Source of the DNA: Anthostomella pinea
Lineage: Eukaryota; Ascomycota; Sordariomycetes; Xylariales; Xylariaceae
DNA: 64,000 nucleotides
Direction of reading: 5' to 3'
Assembly: GCA_963556695.1 (NCBI GenBank)
Contig: CAUWAG010000007.1
Span: 2,294,001-2,358,000, forward strand
The notes under the pieces: generated by a model
What the model was told of the DNA's origin: nothing
Databases searched by the model: none
What the model saw: the letters and a program-made list of their open reading frames with translations, nothing else
Position numbers and translations under genes: made by a program
In this document: piece after piece, positions 33,769 to 45,161 of the stretch
Layout: the number at the start of each line of letters is the position of its first letter
Numbering within the stretch: position 1 is the first letter of the stretch

Positions 33769-36700
33769 GTACATCAAACGAAACACATCGACACGGGCAT
33801 CTAGTCATCCATTCTGTGAATACAGCAGGGGGACAAAAGAGTGCAGGCCCTACAGAGTTAGCCATCAACCTGGCTGACTATAAAGGAGAACAAGCAGACA
33901 TCATTCTGATGCAAGAGCCCTGGGTCGGCATACCACCAAGCAAAAGAATGGGAGTAAAGACACACCCCAATTACAATATATACTCCCCAGTGGATTCCTG
34001 GGACAGCGACAGTACACGGCCCAGATCTCTCATCTATGTGAGAAAACACCTTTAAGCGGATCAATTTCGGCCCTATGCTACACGAGACATCACCTGGGTC
34101 AAGGTACAAGGCATCACTTTTGCCAGTGTCTACCGACCATGTGACAACCCACAGGAAGTGGATGACATTCTAGAAGTATGGACTCCACCTTTTGGCTGTG
34201 TTATAGCTGGAGATTTTAATGCTGGCGACACATCCTGGGACTCGAACAATCCAGGATATCACGGTGGTATCATACTTGCACAGACTATGGCAGACCACGG
34301 ACTGGATCTGATTTCTGAACCAGATGTCCCAACACATAATGATGGAAATGTACTGGATCTGGTGTTCTCAGATGTCCCCATGGCTGAAGCCTCAGTCAAT
34401 GATGCACTTCAGTGCACCTCAGATCACGAGACATTACGAATAGTCATTCCAATTCAGAGAGATCGGGACCGAGTTCCCAAGGCCAATCATTGGATAGTAC
34501 CGGACGATAAACTACAAGAGCTGGCAGACAATGTCCAAACCAGGATTTATGAACTCCCCCAGCTAGGTGTATCCCTGGCCAGGTGGATAGATTTACACAA
34601 AGCTTGATCAACATGATTCAAGGCTGTATAAGGACAGTGGGCAAGAAGCCCGGTCAATCTAGGCCCACTGCTTGGTGGAATGATGACTGCAAAGCAGCTG
34701 CTCAGACATACAGGGCCCTTTCTAAACAGACCACAAGCCAAGAAGGGCGAAATTCAGCCCGACAGGAATTTCGCTGTGTGGTCCGAAAAGCTAAGAGAGA
34801 GTACTGGCAGACTCTAATTGATTCAGCGACTGAACCAAAAGACCTGTACAGAATTGTTTCCTGGCACAAGCTGTCAGCAGGATTACGTTCCCCACCAATC
34901 ATTTCTGGGGACCAAATCTATGAGTCATAAGAGAGCAAAGCAAATGCACTACGCTTAGCCACGCTTGAATGAAGCACCCCAGACAACGATATCACCGACC
35001 CCTGGTCTGTTCAGATCACACAAGCCAAGCCACACATCCCCCTCGAATACCATGTCGGACTAGAAGAGGCTGAAGGGTGCACTATAGGGACCAAGAGCAA
35101 CTCCCCGGGAGTAGACACCCTCACAGTACGGATTCTGAAAGCTTGCTGGCCAGTCATTGGGGAGCATATCAGAGCCCTTTTCCAGACCTGTCTACAGATT
35201 GGACACCACCCTAAACCATTCAAAGTAGCTGAGGTGGTGATGATCCCAAAGCCAGACAAGAAAGACTACTCCAACCCCAGGGCCTACAGACCAATATCGC
35301 TATTATCATGTCTTGGCAAAGGCCTAGAACGACTCATTACAAAAAGAATTGCCTGGTTTGTTATCAAACTTGGAATTCTAGCTCCACAACATTTTGGAGC
35401 TCTACCAAAGCGCTCTGCCACTGACTTGGTAGCTGCACTCATACATGATATTGAGCAGGCCCTTGACCAAGGCCTTGTTGCAACGGTAATCACAGCAGAT
35501 GTGACAGGGGCCTTCGATGCTGCCCTAATGGGACGGCTGGTGGTTCGCATGAGAGAACAGGGCTGGCCAGGCTTTCTCATAAGATGGGTCCAGTCATTCA
35601 TGTCTGAACGATCCGCAAGAGTTCGGTTTGAAGGTATTGTGACCGATATAAAAGCCCTCACTTATGGGCTACCACAAGGCTCACCAGCTTCTCCAATTCT
35701 TTATATGCTATATACAGAGCCAATCTGTGCCCGACTCGGGATGAAAAGAAGACGCTTTGGATATGCAGACGACCTAGCAACTCTCTGCATTGGAAAGGAC
35801 CTCAAAGAAACAGCCAAAGAGGCTTCTGAAAATCTTTACCTGCTCAACCAATAGGGACACGACAACGCTATTGAATTTGATCCCGACAAAACCGAGATCA
35901 TACATTTCTCACAGAAAAAGAACTCAGACAATCCTCCGGTCCGCCACGGGACAATGAACAGAACAGCAAAGAACTCCATGCGATGGCTGGGTGTCTTCCT
36001 GGATAGAAAACTGAACTTCAAAGATCATGTTTCCTACTGGGCCAAGAAAGCTAGTAGGGTAGCAAACCACCTTCGAGGACTATGCAACACAGTCAAAGGA
36101 CTTCCAGTAAAGTCAACCAAGAGGGCTGTGAAAACTTGTGTTATTTCTATTCTTACACATGGCCTGGAGGCCTGGTACCCAGGAATAGAAAAAATTGGGA
36201 GCTTAGGTGGGACATCAGCATGTCGCATTAAAGGGCTTCTTAGAACGATAGATGCTGTACTACAAATGGCAATCAGAGCTATCTTGCCAGTCTGAAAAAC
36301 ACACCCTGGACATATCCTACACTTCGAATCACAGATTTCTCTAACAGGAATTCTTGCAGAGTCAATAAGAAGACGTCACGGCCTCCGACTCAGACAAGTA
36401 GACCAGAGACACCCTCTTGTTGGCAGGCTCCAAATACAAGCTCGCAAAGAACCAACAAGGCTACAAAGGAGCTTCCAACTAGTCCCTGACTTCCAGAGAC
36501 CAATACTCACCAAGCCATTATGGAAGAAGCCCCCAGTCTGTAAAGACAAAGACAAAGAAATAGAGCTCTTCAAGCAATGGCTACAGGAAAGAAATACAAA
36601 CACTGACCTTGTCATCTATTCAGATGGATCACAATTGGACGACCAAGGCACAACCCGTACTGGATGGGGCTATACCATCAGAAAAGGCGGCACTACACAA

Positions 36701-37453
36701 GAAGTATACCGGGGAAGGGACAGACTTCTACAAACAGAAGTAGTGGATGCTGAAGTCCATGGTGCTCTCCAAGGTCTTGTAGCAGCCAGGGCAATTGGAC
36801 ACGGAAAATAGCTATATGTCTGCCTGGACAACACATCAGTGGTAGATGGGCTCAATGGGACTCCACCCGAGACATCACAGAACATTTTTCTACGGTTTCA
36901 AGAACTTGCCACAGCACACACTCCTGGAGTGACCGTCAAATGGATTCCTGGACACAGAGATATTGATGGTAATGAGGCTGCTGACACACTAGCAAAAGAG
37001 GGCGCCATGCTAGAAACAGACACAACAAACCTTCCCACAATCTCTTGGGTCAAGAGAGATCTCAAAAGACAGGGCAAGAAAGAGTTCAACCAATAGTGGA
37101 AAGACCAATCAGAATCTAGGTATTAAGAAGTATACTCACATGCAGTAACTGAAAGAGACCTTATATCTTTTAAGAGGAGTACTTTACACAGACTTCTAGC
37201 GGCCAGATCTGGACATGGCGACTTTGCCAGATACCATGAACGCTTTGGGCACACAGACTCGAATGACCATTGCAGTTGTGGTGAAAAGAAAACACCACAA
37301 CATATTTTCTTTTGTAAGAGGCTGGGGAAAAATCGGCTACTGCCTAGGCATTCGCCTAGGGCAGCTTGTTTACAATACTTAGGGGAGAGGAGCACAGAAT
37401 GGGCAAAATTCGTGGAGAAGAGCAAGTTCTTTTCAACAATCTGCCCCCGATAG
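33762..37453 (+). pseudogene. LINE ORF2 (endonuclease-RT-RNase H) with multiple stops
   Basis: The endonuclease shows ADIILMQEPWVG, GCVIAGDFNAGDTSWDS and TSDHETLRI (33762-34607, one stop TAA at 34053-34055). A frameshift near 34583 leads into the frame carrying the reverse transcriptase (YRPISLLSCLGKGLER, TADVTGAFDAA, YGLPQGSPASPIL, and FGYADDLA as the catalytic box). RNase H follows (VIYSDGS, DAEVHGALQG, WIPGHRDIDGNEAADTLA), then a knuckle HCSCGEKKTPQHIFFC. In the RT-RNase H frame, stops lie at 34928, 34970, 35852, 36293, 36809, 37094 and 37124. All are explicable as single C-to-T or G-to-A transitions. The natural end is TAG at 37451. Confidence 0.85.
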
Positions 37454-37629
37454 ATAGCCTTCCTTGAAGGACCAGATGGATGACCCCAAGGTCATACCGC
37501 CGCAACAACGGGGATGGGCCCGTGAGCGGGACTGACTGTACTTATTATCTTGAGACCTCCACAACCCTGCGATGCAGAGGCTCTGGGAGGCGTGGTTTGC
37601 ACTACTGAGGAGCTACCCCCCCGTTAAAT

Positions 37630-37715
37630 ACAAAACAAACAACAAACAAACAAACAACAAACAAACAAACAACAAACAAACAAACAAACAAACAAACAAA
37701 CAAACAAACAAAACA
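37630..37715 (+). repeat. (AAAC)n / AACAAAC tail of the LINE
   Basis: About 86 bp of AAAC and AAC units directly after the conserved 3' end CGTTAAATACA. Tad/I elements often end in short tandem repeats instead of poly(A). Confidence 0.85.
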
Positions 37716-38014
37716 ATGTATATAACCAGGTCTGGACCGCCAGCTACTTGTTTTCCTTCCTCTTCCTTCTTTAACAGCTACAATATACATTGGTCTACAT
37801 ATCAAGCTCTTCGGGTTCATCCCTTAGACCTTGTTCGTTACAGAAACCCAGCTCCCTATGTGTTGTGCACATTCTATGGGTATCGTGGGTGGTGTATGCC
37901 GATTCGTGCGCTCGTAAAAAAAATCAAATTCGTAGTCGATGACAGTTGCGATGATCGTGTCGTGGTTGTCGAATAAGTTAGTCGTACAGACAGTCGTGTA
38001 GTCGTGTACAAGCA
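37716..38014. other. Spacer between the LINE tail and the satellite
   Basis: No gene is seen. Degenerate GTCGTACA and GTCGTGTA units at 37981-38012 are diverged edge copies of the satellite that follows. Confidence 0.4.
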
Positions 38015-38110
38015 GTCGTATAGTCGTATAGTCGTATAGTCGTATAGTCGTATAGTCGTATAGTCGTATAGTCGTATAGTCGTATAGTCGTATAGTCGTA
38101 TAGTCGTATA
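38015..38110. repeat. Satellite: 12 exact copies of GTCGTATA
   Basis: Ninety-six bp of perfect 8-bp units without a single mismatch, bordered on the left by diverged units. It lies 138 bp from the stop codon of the 251-residue gene, inside its 3' flank. Confidence 0.95.
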
Positions 38111-38247
38111 AGCCGCCGGTGTCTGACCAAATGAATCGGAGACCGAGTTGAGGACACCGTGGCCAGCAGAAATTTAAACTGTTCGAAAGAGGCGAAATGA
38201 GCAGTGCGTTGGTGACGTTGTCATAAATCAGGCGGCTAAGCTGCCAT

Positions 38248-39322
38248 CTATTGTTCATATTCGATCTCGGGGTGCGTCACGCCCTGGATGAAGACGGGGT
38301 CGTGCGAGGCGTCCAGGATCGTGAAGCACCTCCTGTTCTGCGCCGTGATGAAAAAGTCGGCATCACGTCCGATGTGGTAGATGAACTGCGAGGTGTGAGT
38401 GTCGAAGCCTGCCAGCAGCAGACCCGACCGTCGGTAGATCTCGACGATGCGGCTCGGTTGGACTGGGGGTTGGGGAGCAGGGACTCCTCGCACGCGGAAG
38501 CGGATGCGGCGTTGGCCTCCTATGTCGGCCGGGGCTTGTGCCATGTTAAGGCGTTCTAAATCTCGGGTTGCTGTGTCTACGTTAGCATCGTGATTTAAAC
38601 CCCGTGCAGAGACAATCTCTAAATGAAGAAGTAAAGGGAACAACAAGAAGCTTGTTCTCGAAAACAAGGCCTAGGGCCTTGGGATAGGATGGGATGGGAT
38701 GTTTTTATACGTACCTCGCGCAATTGCGGCGTCGATGTTTGTCTGGAACTGCTGCCCTTGTTCCATGTCGTGCGTTCCGCCAGCGATTGCCTCGTCGACT
38801 CTGGCGAGTGCCTCATCTCGCTGGGCGAGGCGACGAGCTCGTTCGCGGCGACGAGCGCGGGCGAGGCGTCGATGATGGTGTCCGGCCCGCGGCGGTTGGC
38901 GTGCTGGCTCTGGTCTGGTAGCAAATTAGAGTTAGCAATTAACTCCTTTCGGATGTTCTGCCAGGAAACAGGAGGAGTCATAATGCGTGTCTTGGGAGCA
39001 AGGGCTCTTGACACAGGCTAGAAGAGGAAATTCGCGCCCGGAACGTGGCCGTAACTATGGGGAAATGATAGACTGGAAAATGTACTTACGCGGGCTCGCG
39101 TCCTTCGGCGGCGAGACGTCGCTGGTGTGCCTCCCGGCGAGTTACGGAGCGGGTTCCGTATGCGTGTTGGCGGGAACTCTGACCCTGGTTGGCCTGCTCA
39201 GCCTGGGGAATGGAGTTCAATTCGATCTGGTCATCTTCTTCTTCGTTCTTCACGACGGACGGCATTTGTGGGATGGATGCTAGGTCCAGCTTGTCGTCTT
39301 CTTCCTCCTTGAAGAGCGGCAT
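38248..39322 (-). CDS. Unrecognised 251-residue protein, three exons
   Basis: Exons 39322-39090, 38914-38715 and 38570-38248 join with good sites (GTAAGT...CCAG and GTACGT...ACAG) and sum to 252 codons. The introns (175 and 144 bp) are longer than elsewhere in the window. The N-terminus is acidic (MPLFKEEEDDKLDLASIPQM, VVKNEEEDDQIELNSIPQ, two similar units). The middle is very Arg-rich (HHHRRLARARRRERARRLAQ). The C-terminal third is globular-looking (SRIVEIYRRSGLLLAGFD, FIYHIGRDADFFITAQNRR). There is no signal peptide or membrane segment. I recognise no family. It sits between a LINE, a satellite and a micro-LINE insertion just upstream of its start. Confidence 0.6.
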
Positions 39323-39493
39323 GGTGACGGTGATGGTCGTGAAGGCTCAGTATGCTGACGGGGGTTGTGTGTGTTGATGATGTTCCCGACAGGAACAGCA
39401 GGGGAATGAGTGTTGCAGAGTGGTGTTGGCAACAGGATAATGAGTATGAGTATGGTAACAGAACGGCACCAGACGATGCGTTGTTGCAGATAG

Positions 39494-39593
39494 ATTGATT
39501 GATGATTGATTGATTGTATTTAACGTGGGGGATCGCTCCTCAGTAGTGCAAACCACGCCTCCCAGAGCCTCTGCATCGCAGGGTTGTGGAGGT
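39494..39593 (-). mobile_element. 100-bp 5'-truncated copy of the LINE 3' end with 15-bp TSD
   Basis: On the minus strand this segment matches the last stretch of the LINE (from 37554 in that copy): 59 consecutive identical bases, then a slightly diverged run to CGTTAAATACAA. Its tail is (TCAA)n instead of (AAAC)n. It is flanked by CGTTGTTGCAGATAG at 39479-39493 and again at 39594-39608, a perfect 15-bp target-site duplication. It lies about 160 bp upstream of the ATG at 39322, in that gene's promoter or 5' leader. Confidence 0.92.
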
Positions 39594-39608
39594 CGTTGTT
39601 GCAGATAG

Positions 39609-41191
39609 GCTGGGAGCGTTGCTGATGGTTGATGTGTACGGGTGAAGGTGCAGGAGAGGAGAGGAATGACGGGTTAGGAGAAGATAGGAACGACGGGTTA
39701 AATAGAGTGGAAGGCCCAGACGAGCTGAGTTTCGGAGACTGGTTCTTTTTGTACCTTGGTGTGCTGTGGCAAGATAGAGTTCCTGACATGAGTTCTGTTT
39801 AAAGTTTGGTATACTATTGCTGAGCTCCTGGAAGAGGTTAGTTTTGGTTGAAGTTTGGCATATTATTGCTGATTTTTTGGCTTTTCTTTTGGCTCGAGGG
39901 TGCAAACTAGCATAGCTAATCAATGAGGGCTTGTTGGGTGAGCTCATATACATTCTAGTTTCTAGGCCAATGCGTAGGTATACAGAATTGGCGTGGTGAG
40001 TTGTGACAGTGTCAAGAAGCCGTCGGCCGGAGATGCCTTTAGTAACAGTATCACATGTCTATGAGAGTCAGTCATGCAGTACCCTCAAGCACCAGTTGCA
40101 GCGTTGCTGCTTTGTGGATCAAGACATCAGGCAGGTCTGGGCTGGCTTCCCTTCGCAACCGTGTAACCTGGCTATAAGAAATAAGAATCAGGAATGACTT
40201 CCCTGGAGAGCATAGTAATGAGCCAGATACAAGCTGTGGTGGTGGTTATACTTGGATTTGCCGTCTGCCATTCACAGTGGGCGTGACCATGTTCTTCGTG
40301 TCCTATTGCGTTGGATATAGAAGTCGAGTGCTGGCGCATTTGCCGGGGAATCAGGTACGTAATGTTGGGATTTGTGGCGTTTTATTCTGGTAGACTTTAC
40401 GTACAGCACGGGGGCTATGCTATTTGTTGTGTATTGGGGCATTTCGGTTTGGCTCCTCCCTCGCGGCCGGAGAGCTTAATAATGAAACAAATCGCTGGGC
40501 TACCTGAGGTTATGACTCCTGTACAGCCGTGGTATGTGAGCGAATTGTTGTATGTGAAGCTCGAGGGCTCTGATCCCAAGTGTGAAGGATGTTGAGTCTA
40601 CAGTTCCAGACCTTGTTGTAGACCATGAAGGTGAGACTAGTATATCATACCTACCATTGTGGTGCAAAAGTGGGTTGCCACCAATGAGAAACATATATGT
40701 AGAGTAGGTAGTTGGTACGAGTGAGCAATTAATGTTTGATACAAGTACGCAAGGCGTTTCCTCCCCTGGGATGTCCTGGGAGTCTCGGATGGTTGAGTAG
40801 CCATCACTAAAGATGATGCAGATGAACTTTGTGTGAAGGCTGTATTGACAGTACTCCAAGGACCGAGAAGATGTTCAGGACTAGAGTAGGTATGTTGTGG
40901 GATAATCACATTGTGGGATAATCAGGCAGTGACGATATTGAAGCGACAGTTGGGACGTGCCATGTGACCGCACTTGGAAGATGAAGATTGCCAATCGCAG
41001 ATATAGTTGAAAGTCTCTGGATGTTTTATATATGTTGATTGGTATCTGAGATGCCGTCAAAGTAAAACCGAAATGCACTTGTTCGAATCTTCGACTTCCG
41101 CCACCCCATATATGTCCTAGCATATGCACCTTGGCCCCAATGCACCGAGCCAGTGAGTAAGTATGCTGTGTTGAAACCAAAGGCGTTCTCA
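39609..41191. other. Gene-poor intergenic DNA
   Basis: 1.6 kb containing the promoter side of the 251-residue gene and the msrB 3' flank. ORFs of 60-137 codons overlap on both strands with no recognisable product. No tRNA or repeat array was seen. Confidence 0.5.
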
Positions 41192-41871
41192 TCAGGCCTT
41201 GCTGTCCTTTGGTGGCTGCACCGGCGTGTCCTCAGGCGAGAAGTTCAAGCTGATACCGTTGACACAGTGTCTCTCATCTGTCGGGGTCGCATAACCTTCG
41301 CCCTTGAAGACGTGGCCAAGGTGACCGCCGCAGTTGGAGCATACGATCTCGGTCCGCGCCATACCCCAAGCTCGGTCTTCATGGCGAGTGACGGCACCGG
41401 GGATGCTGTCGAAATAGGCTGGCCACCCGCAGCCCGACTTGAACTTGTGGTTTGCCTTATACAGTGGCGCGTCACAGCCGGCACATGTGAAGACACCAGA
41501 CCCAGGAATGAACTTATCGAACTTGTGAGAGCCCGGTGCCTCGGTGCCCTTTTCTCGGAGGACGCGGAATTGGTCTAGGCTAACGATCAGCCCCGGACGG
41601 TGGTGGCGAAGTAGCTTAAATCGACTTGCTTACCTTTGCTCAGGACGGCGCGCCACTCATCGTCCGTCTTCTTCTCCGGGTATGACATCTTGCTGGCAGA
41701 GTTGGCGCTGGAGCCAAACAGACTTCCGAGGAAGGGAATGCTGGGCATCGATTTCAGCGCTGATGGGTTGCGATGCAGGGATTGACGAGTCGAGGCCGAT
41801 GCTTGAACTCGGCTGAGATTGGAGAATGCGTAGAAAGTCCGAAGCAAACTCGAGAACGGAGGGAAGCGCAT
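41192..41871 (-). CDS. msrB: Peptide-methionine (R)-S-oxide reductase MsrB, probably mitochondrial
   Basis: Two exons (41871-41634, 41574-41192) with a 59-bp intron give 206 residues. MsrB reduces methionine-R-sulfoxide in proteins. Residues from about 65 are the SelR domain. Zinc is held by two CxxC pairs (FTCAGCDAPL, Cys110/113; VCSNCGGHLGH, Cys158/161). The catalytic Cys is in ERHCVNGISLNF (Cys183) and a resolving Cys in SGCGWPAYFD (Cys128). The first about 60 residues (MRFPPFSSLLRTFYAFSNLS...) are basic and hydroxylated like a mitochondrial presequence. In-frame ATGs at 41748 and 41688 (MSYPEKKTDDEW) would give a cytosolic form. Confidence 0.93.
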
Positions 41872-42667
41872 GAGTACGTACGTAAGAGGATGGACCGAGA
41901 AGGGTGTCTTAAGGTACTCTTTATAGTGGCAGTATCGTCTGCTTGTGGCAGGGTATATAGTGACAATGATAGTTAAGTGATTTGGAATCTTTGGAATCAC
42001 GGCTGGGCTGGGCTGTGCAGCGATGTGAGTGAGTTATAATGTAGCGCCTGGTGTTGGTTGACGGGAGTTCCACCTCCACCTGCGTGGCGTTGGACCCTGA
42101 CAATTGACAATTGACAAGGACCGTCTTGATGTCGTCAGAGACTCTGCCCCACTTGGACGCAATTGGAATGGAAACGGTGCCTGACTGAGCATTGATACGT
42201 GAGTCCGTAACTGATACGGGACTGATACGGAGTGTTTCGTACAGAGCCAAGTGATGTTCACAGCCCGAGTTGTACAGGGGCCGGGGTCCGTCCCTCAACT
42301 GCCTCACCGATCAGCGCCACTGTAGTAGACGCTAGGACCACTGCTACCATTGATTGAAACTTTAAGCCACAGTTTGACAGAGTTCAAGCCAAGGGGTCAA
42401 ATGGTCTGGTATCTCCGATTGGAACCTGGAATTCCATACATGCAGTGGATGCATTGGTGCGACACACATTCAATCCCCTTGGTCTTGGATATCTGCCTGC
42501 CTACAGTACAGTACCTTGCCCATTCAACTACCAGACTGCTTGCCTAGGCAATCCTTTCTTACCCCGACCACCTACCAAACCTCTCATCCAGACAAACCTC
42601 TTCCTTGTCTTTGATCCCTCACACCGCATACGACGTTTCCGATCCTGCAGCCTGCAGCCTCGCCATC
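41872..42667. promoter_or_regulatory. Divergent promoter region, msrB / age2
   Basis: 796 bp between the two start codons. Tandem CTGATACGG/TGATACG copies occur around 42194-42232 and GACAATTGACAATTGACAAGG at 42099-42119. No assigned sites. Confidence 0.5.
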
Positions 42668-44468
42668 ATGTCTCGACGCCCGCCGAATCCTGCTGCCGAG
42701 AGAGCAGCCCAGAATCAGCAAACACTCAAGAGTCTCGTCAAACTGGAGTCGAACAAAGTATGCGCCGACTGCAAGAGGAACAAACGTGGGTAGCCTGTCT
42801 CTCCGGACCCCCCTGATTATCACGTATTAACACCCCCGCGCAGATCCGCGATGGGCTAGCTGGAACTTGGGCGTCTTCATCTGCATTCGCTGCTCGGGCA
42901 TTCACCGAGGCATGGGCACACACATATCGAAAGTGAAGTCGGTCGATCTTGATTCATGGACAGACGAACAGCTACAGAGCGTCCTGAACTGGGGCAATGC
43001 GCGCGCGAACAAGTACTGGGAATCCAAACTGGCCGCCGGCCATGCGCCGTCAGAGGCCAAGATCGAGAACTTCATCAGAACAAAGTACGAACTGAAGCGT
43101 TGGGTAATGGAGGGACCGATGCCGAACCCCGCGAGCTTGGACGTCGAAGGTGATGACGAAATTCCCTTGAGCATCGTCAAGGAGAAACAGAACCTCGACA
43201 GGAAGGAGTCAGTTCGGAGAAACCCTAGTAGCCAGAGTGCAACCCCGAGGAGTGCCGTCGCTCCACCACCCCAGATGGATCTTATCGGCGGCGATGATAT
43301 TCCACCGAGAGCCAGCACCGCCCGTCCGTCTTCCACCCAGCCTCCTCCCAAGTCTGCGCCAGCGCCACCTAAAGCAGTGAACAAGGACTCTCTCTTGGGA
43401 TTGGATTTCCTCGGCGAAGCCGCTGCTGCCCCTCCGCGACCTGCTAGCACTACTGGTACCGCCGGTGGTATGGGGGGTCAGTCAAGACCTGATCTCAAGC
43501 AGTCCATTCTATCTCTCTACGCCTCTGCACCCCGGCCTCAACAGCAGCCTCAACAGTCGGGCCATGCTTCCACAGGGTCCTTTAGCGGTTTCGGGGGAAT
43601 GCAATCCCCTCCTATGCAGTCCCCTACCATGGGACACCAGTCTAAGAACTCTACTAGTGGGTTCAACGATGCCTTTGCAGGTTTGAGCTTTGGCAATTCG
43701 GCAACGCCAAAAAGCCCTCAAAACGATGCTTTTGCAGGCCTCTCGAGCATGTCCAGCAACCGATCTACGCCCCAGCCTGCCGCCTCTGCCTTCTCAAGTT
43801 TGAGTGGTGGTGGCTTCTTCGATCCCAAGCCTGCCCAACCGCCACCTCAACCTCAGCCACCTCAACCTCAGCAGAAACCTGCAATGACCACATCTGACAG
43901 TTTCAGTGCATTCGCCTCGTCCACAACATCGCCGAAACCAGTACAATCATCCTCGTCTGGGTTGGGCGACCTGTTTGACTGGTCGAGCCCTGCTCCCCAA
44001 CGAGCTGCCGTGGCCCCAGCACCCCCCAAACCAGCTCCAGCACCAGCAACTGACTCTGTCTTCAACCTCTCCGCACCCCAGTCAAAGCCTGCTCCTTCGG
44101 CTGCGCCAGCGCCAAGTCCGATGGCATCAATGAACGCCCCTGAGTTCAGCAACTCGGATGTTTGGGGCAACGCTTGGGGTAACCCAGAGCCTGCTGCCCC
44201 CGCAGCTCCCGCTGTATCGAAGCCTTCTATGGCTAGCAGCAGCAACAACGATTTTGGCGGTGGGTGGGGTAGTAGCGGTGGCTCCTTCGCCAGCCAGAGT
44301 ATAGTACCAGGCGCTTCCGGCGGATTTGCCCCTACGCCAAAGGTAGCCGCTGATGAGGAATTTGGTGGGTGGACGAGCAGCACGGGCGAAAACACGAAGG
44401 GCAATAGAGCCGCGAAGCCGTCAGGTGGTTTTGGCAATGATGATCTATTCTCCAATGTCTGGGAGTAG
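42668..44468 (+). CDS. age2: Arf GTPase-activating protein (Age2-like)
   Basis: Two exons (42668-42785, 42844-44468) with a 58-bp intron give 580 residues. The N-terminal Arf-GAP domain (about 15-135) has the zinc finger Cys32-x2-Cys35...Cys53-x2-Cys56 and the arginine finger in CSGIHRGMG (Arg61), then SVDLDSWTDEQL. Arf-GAPs stimulate GTP hydrolysis on Arf1 and regulate vesicle coats at the trans-Golgi and endosomes. The rest is long, Pro/Ser/Gly-rich and disordered, with repeated NDAFAGLS and FxxF/W-type motifs (DLFDWSS, GGWGSS) and a C-terminal SNVWE. The domain arrangement favours Age2 over Gcs1 or Glo3. The intron is inside the zinc finger (RNK|HPRWASW). Confidence 0.9.
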
Positions 44469-45161
44469 AGGTTTAGACTAGAGCGGGAATGACTTGGAAA
44501 GTCAGAAGCCTACGGAGCAGCCCTCCTCAACATGGGATGCTTGGCAAATGGTCCTTCAGCATAAGAAGCTGGCCACGATAAGCTTGTCCGATAGAATAGC
44601 ACGTCAGATAATTGACCTCGTCAGAATAGGATGAAACCAGAACATTAGTGAACCTATCCATGTGTATTATACCATACAAGCCAAACCAAATCCCTTGACA
44701 GCCCTAACGCCCATGCTATGCTATGTGCGGGGTACTCGTGGACCCAGAGCAGACTTCCTCCGTCATTTACAACGTTATTCCCTCACTAGAGAGCTCGGCC
44801 GGTCACCTAGACCTAGTCAACCATAGGGGCGCGGCCACTGCAAGGCTATGTACGCGAACCCATTCCTTCCCCCGGTTCTGTGTCAAGTTGCCACACGCTT
44901 TCGTGTCTCGCCCGCGTGCCTATGCCAGACTTCGTTTAGTATCCAAGCGACAACCAGGACACGCCGGACCGTCGCTCCATTTATCAGGATGATGCCCCCA
45001 AATGCCATCATTCCGCAATGCCGCACATCCTGTTCTCCTTTTCTCCCTGTCACCACACAGGGAATATCGGGGCTGTATATATATATGTCTCTCGTTCACA
45101 CAGTCGAATCGCACAATTATCGATGGGGGTGATCGATGGGGGGTCTAAAGATAGGTGTGGT
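44469..45161. other. Convergent 3' flanks, age2 / sft1
   Basis: 693 bp with no recognisable ORF. It contains both 3' UTRs; a short (TA)n run lies near 45078-45086. Confidence 0.55.

Larger units (their letters stand above)
32930..37715 (+). mobile_element. Tad/I-like non-LTR retrotransposon (LINE), inactivated
   Basis: The element contains in order a gag-like ORF1 with Cys-His knuckles, an ORF2 with AP-type endonuclease, reverse transcriptase, RNase H and a C-terminal CxC...H...C knuckle, a short 3' UTR, and a tail of (AAAC)n-type repeats. ORF1 and ORF2 overlap in the string ATGTTAG (33762-33768), a usual LINE arrangement. Both ORFs are broken. The 5' boundary is uncertain: no target-site duplication was found around the tail, so 32930 is only the first clear gag-like sequence. 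RNase H plus AP endonuclease points to the Tad/I group common in filamentous fungi. Confidence 0.88.

Noticed and set aside
37716..37745. Search for a target-site duplication of the long LINE
   Set aside because: No direct repeat between sequence after the tail and sequence near 32836-32940 was convincing, so the 5' boundary was left open.
41083..41100. GTTCGAATC, a tRNA B-box-like string
   Set aside because: No A-box or cloverleaf can be formed upstream at the right distance.
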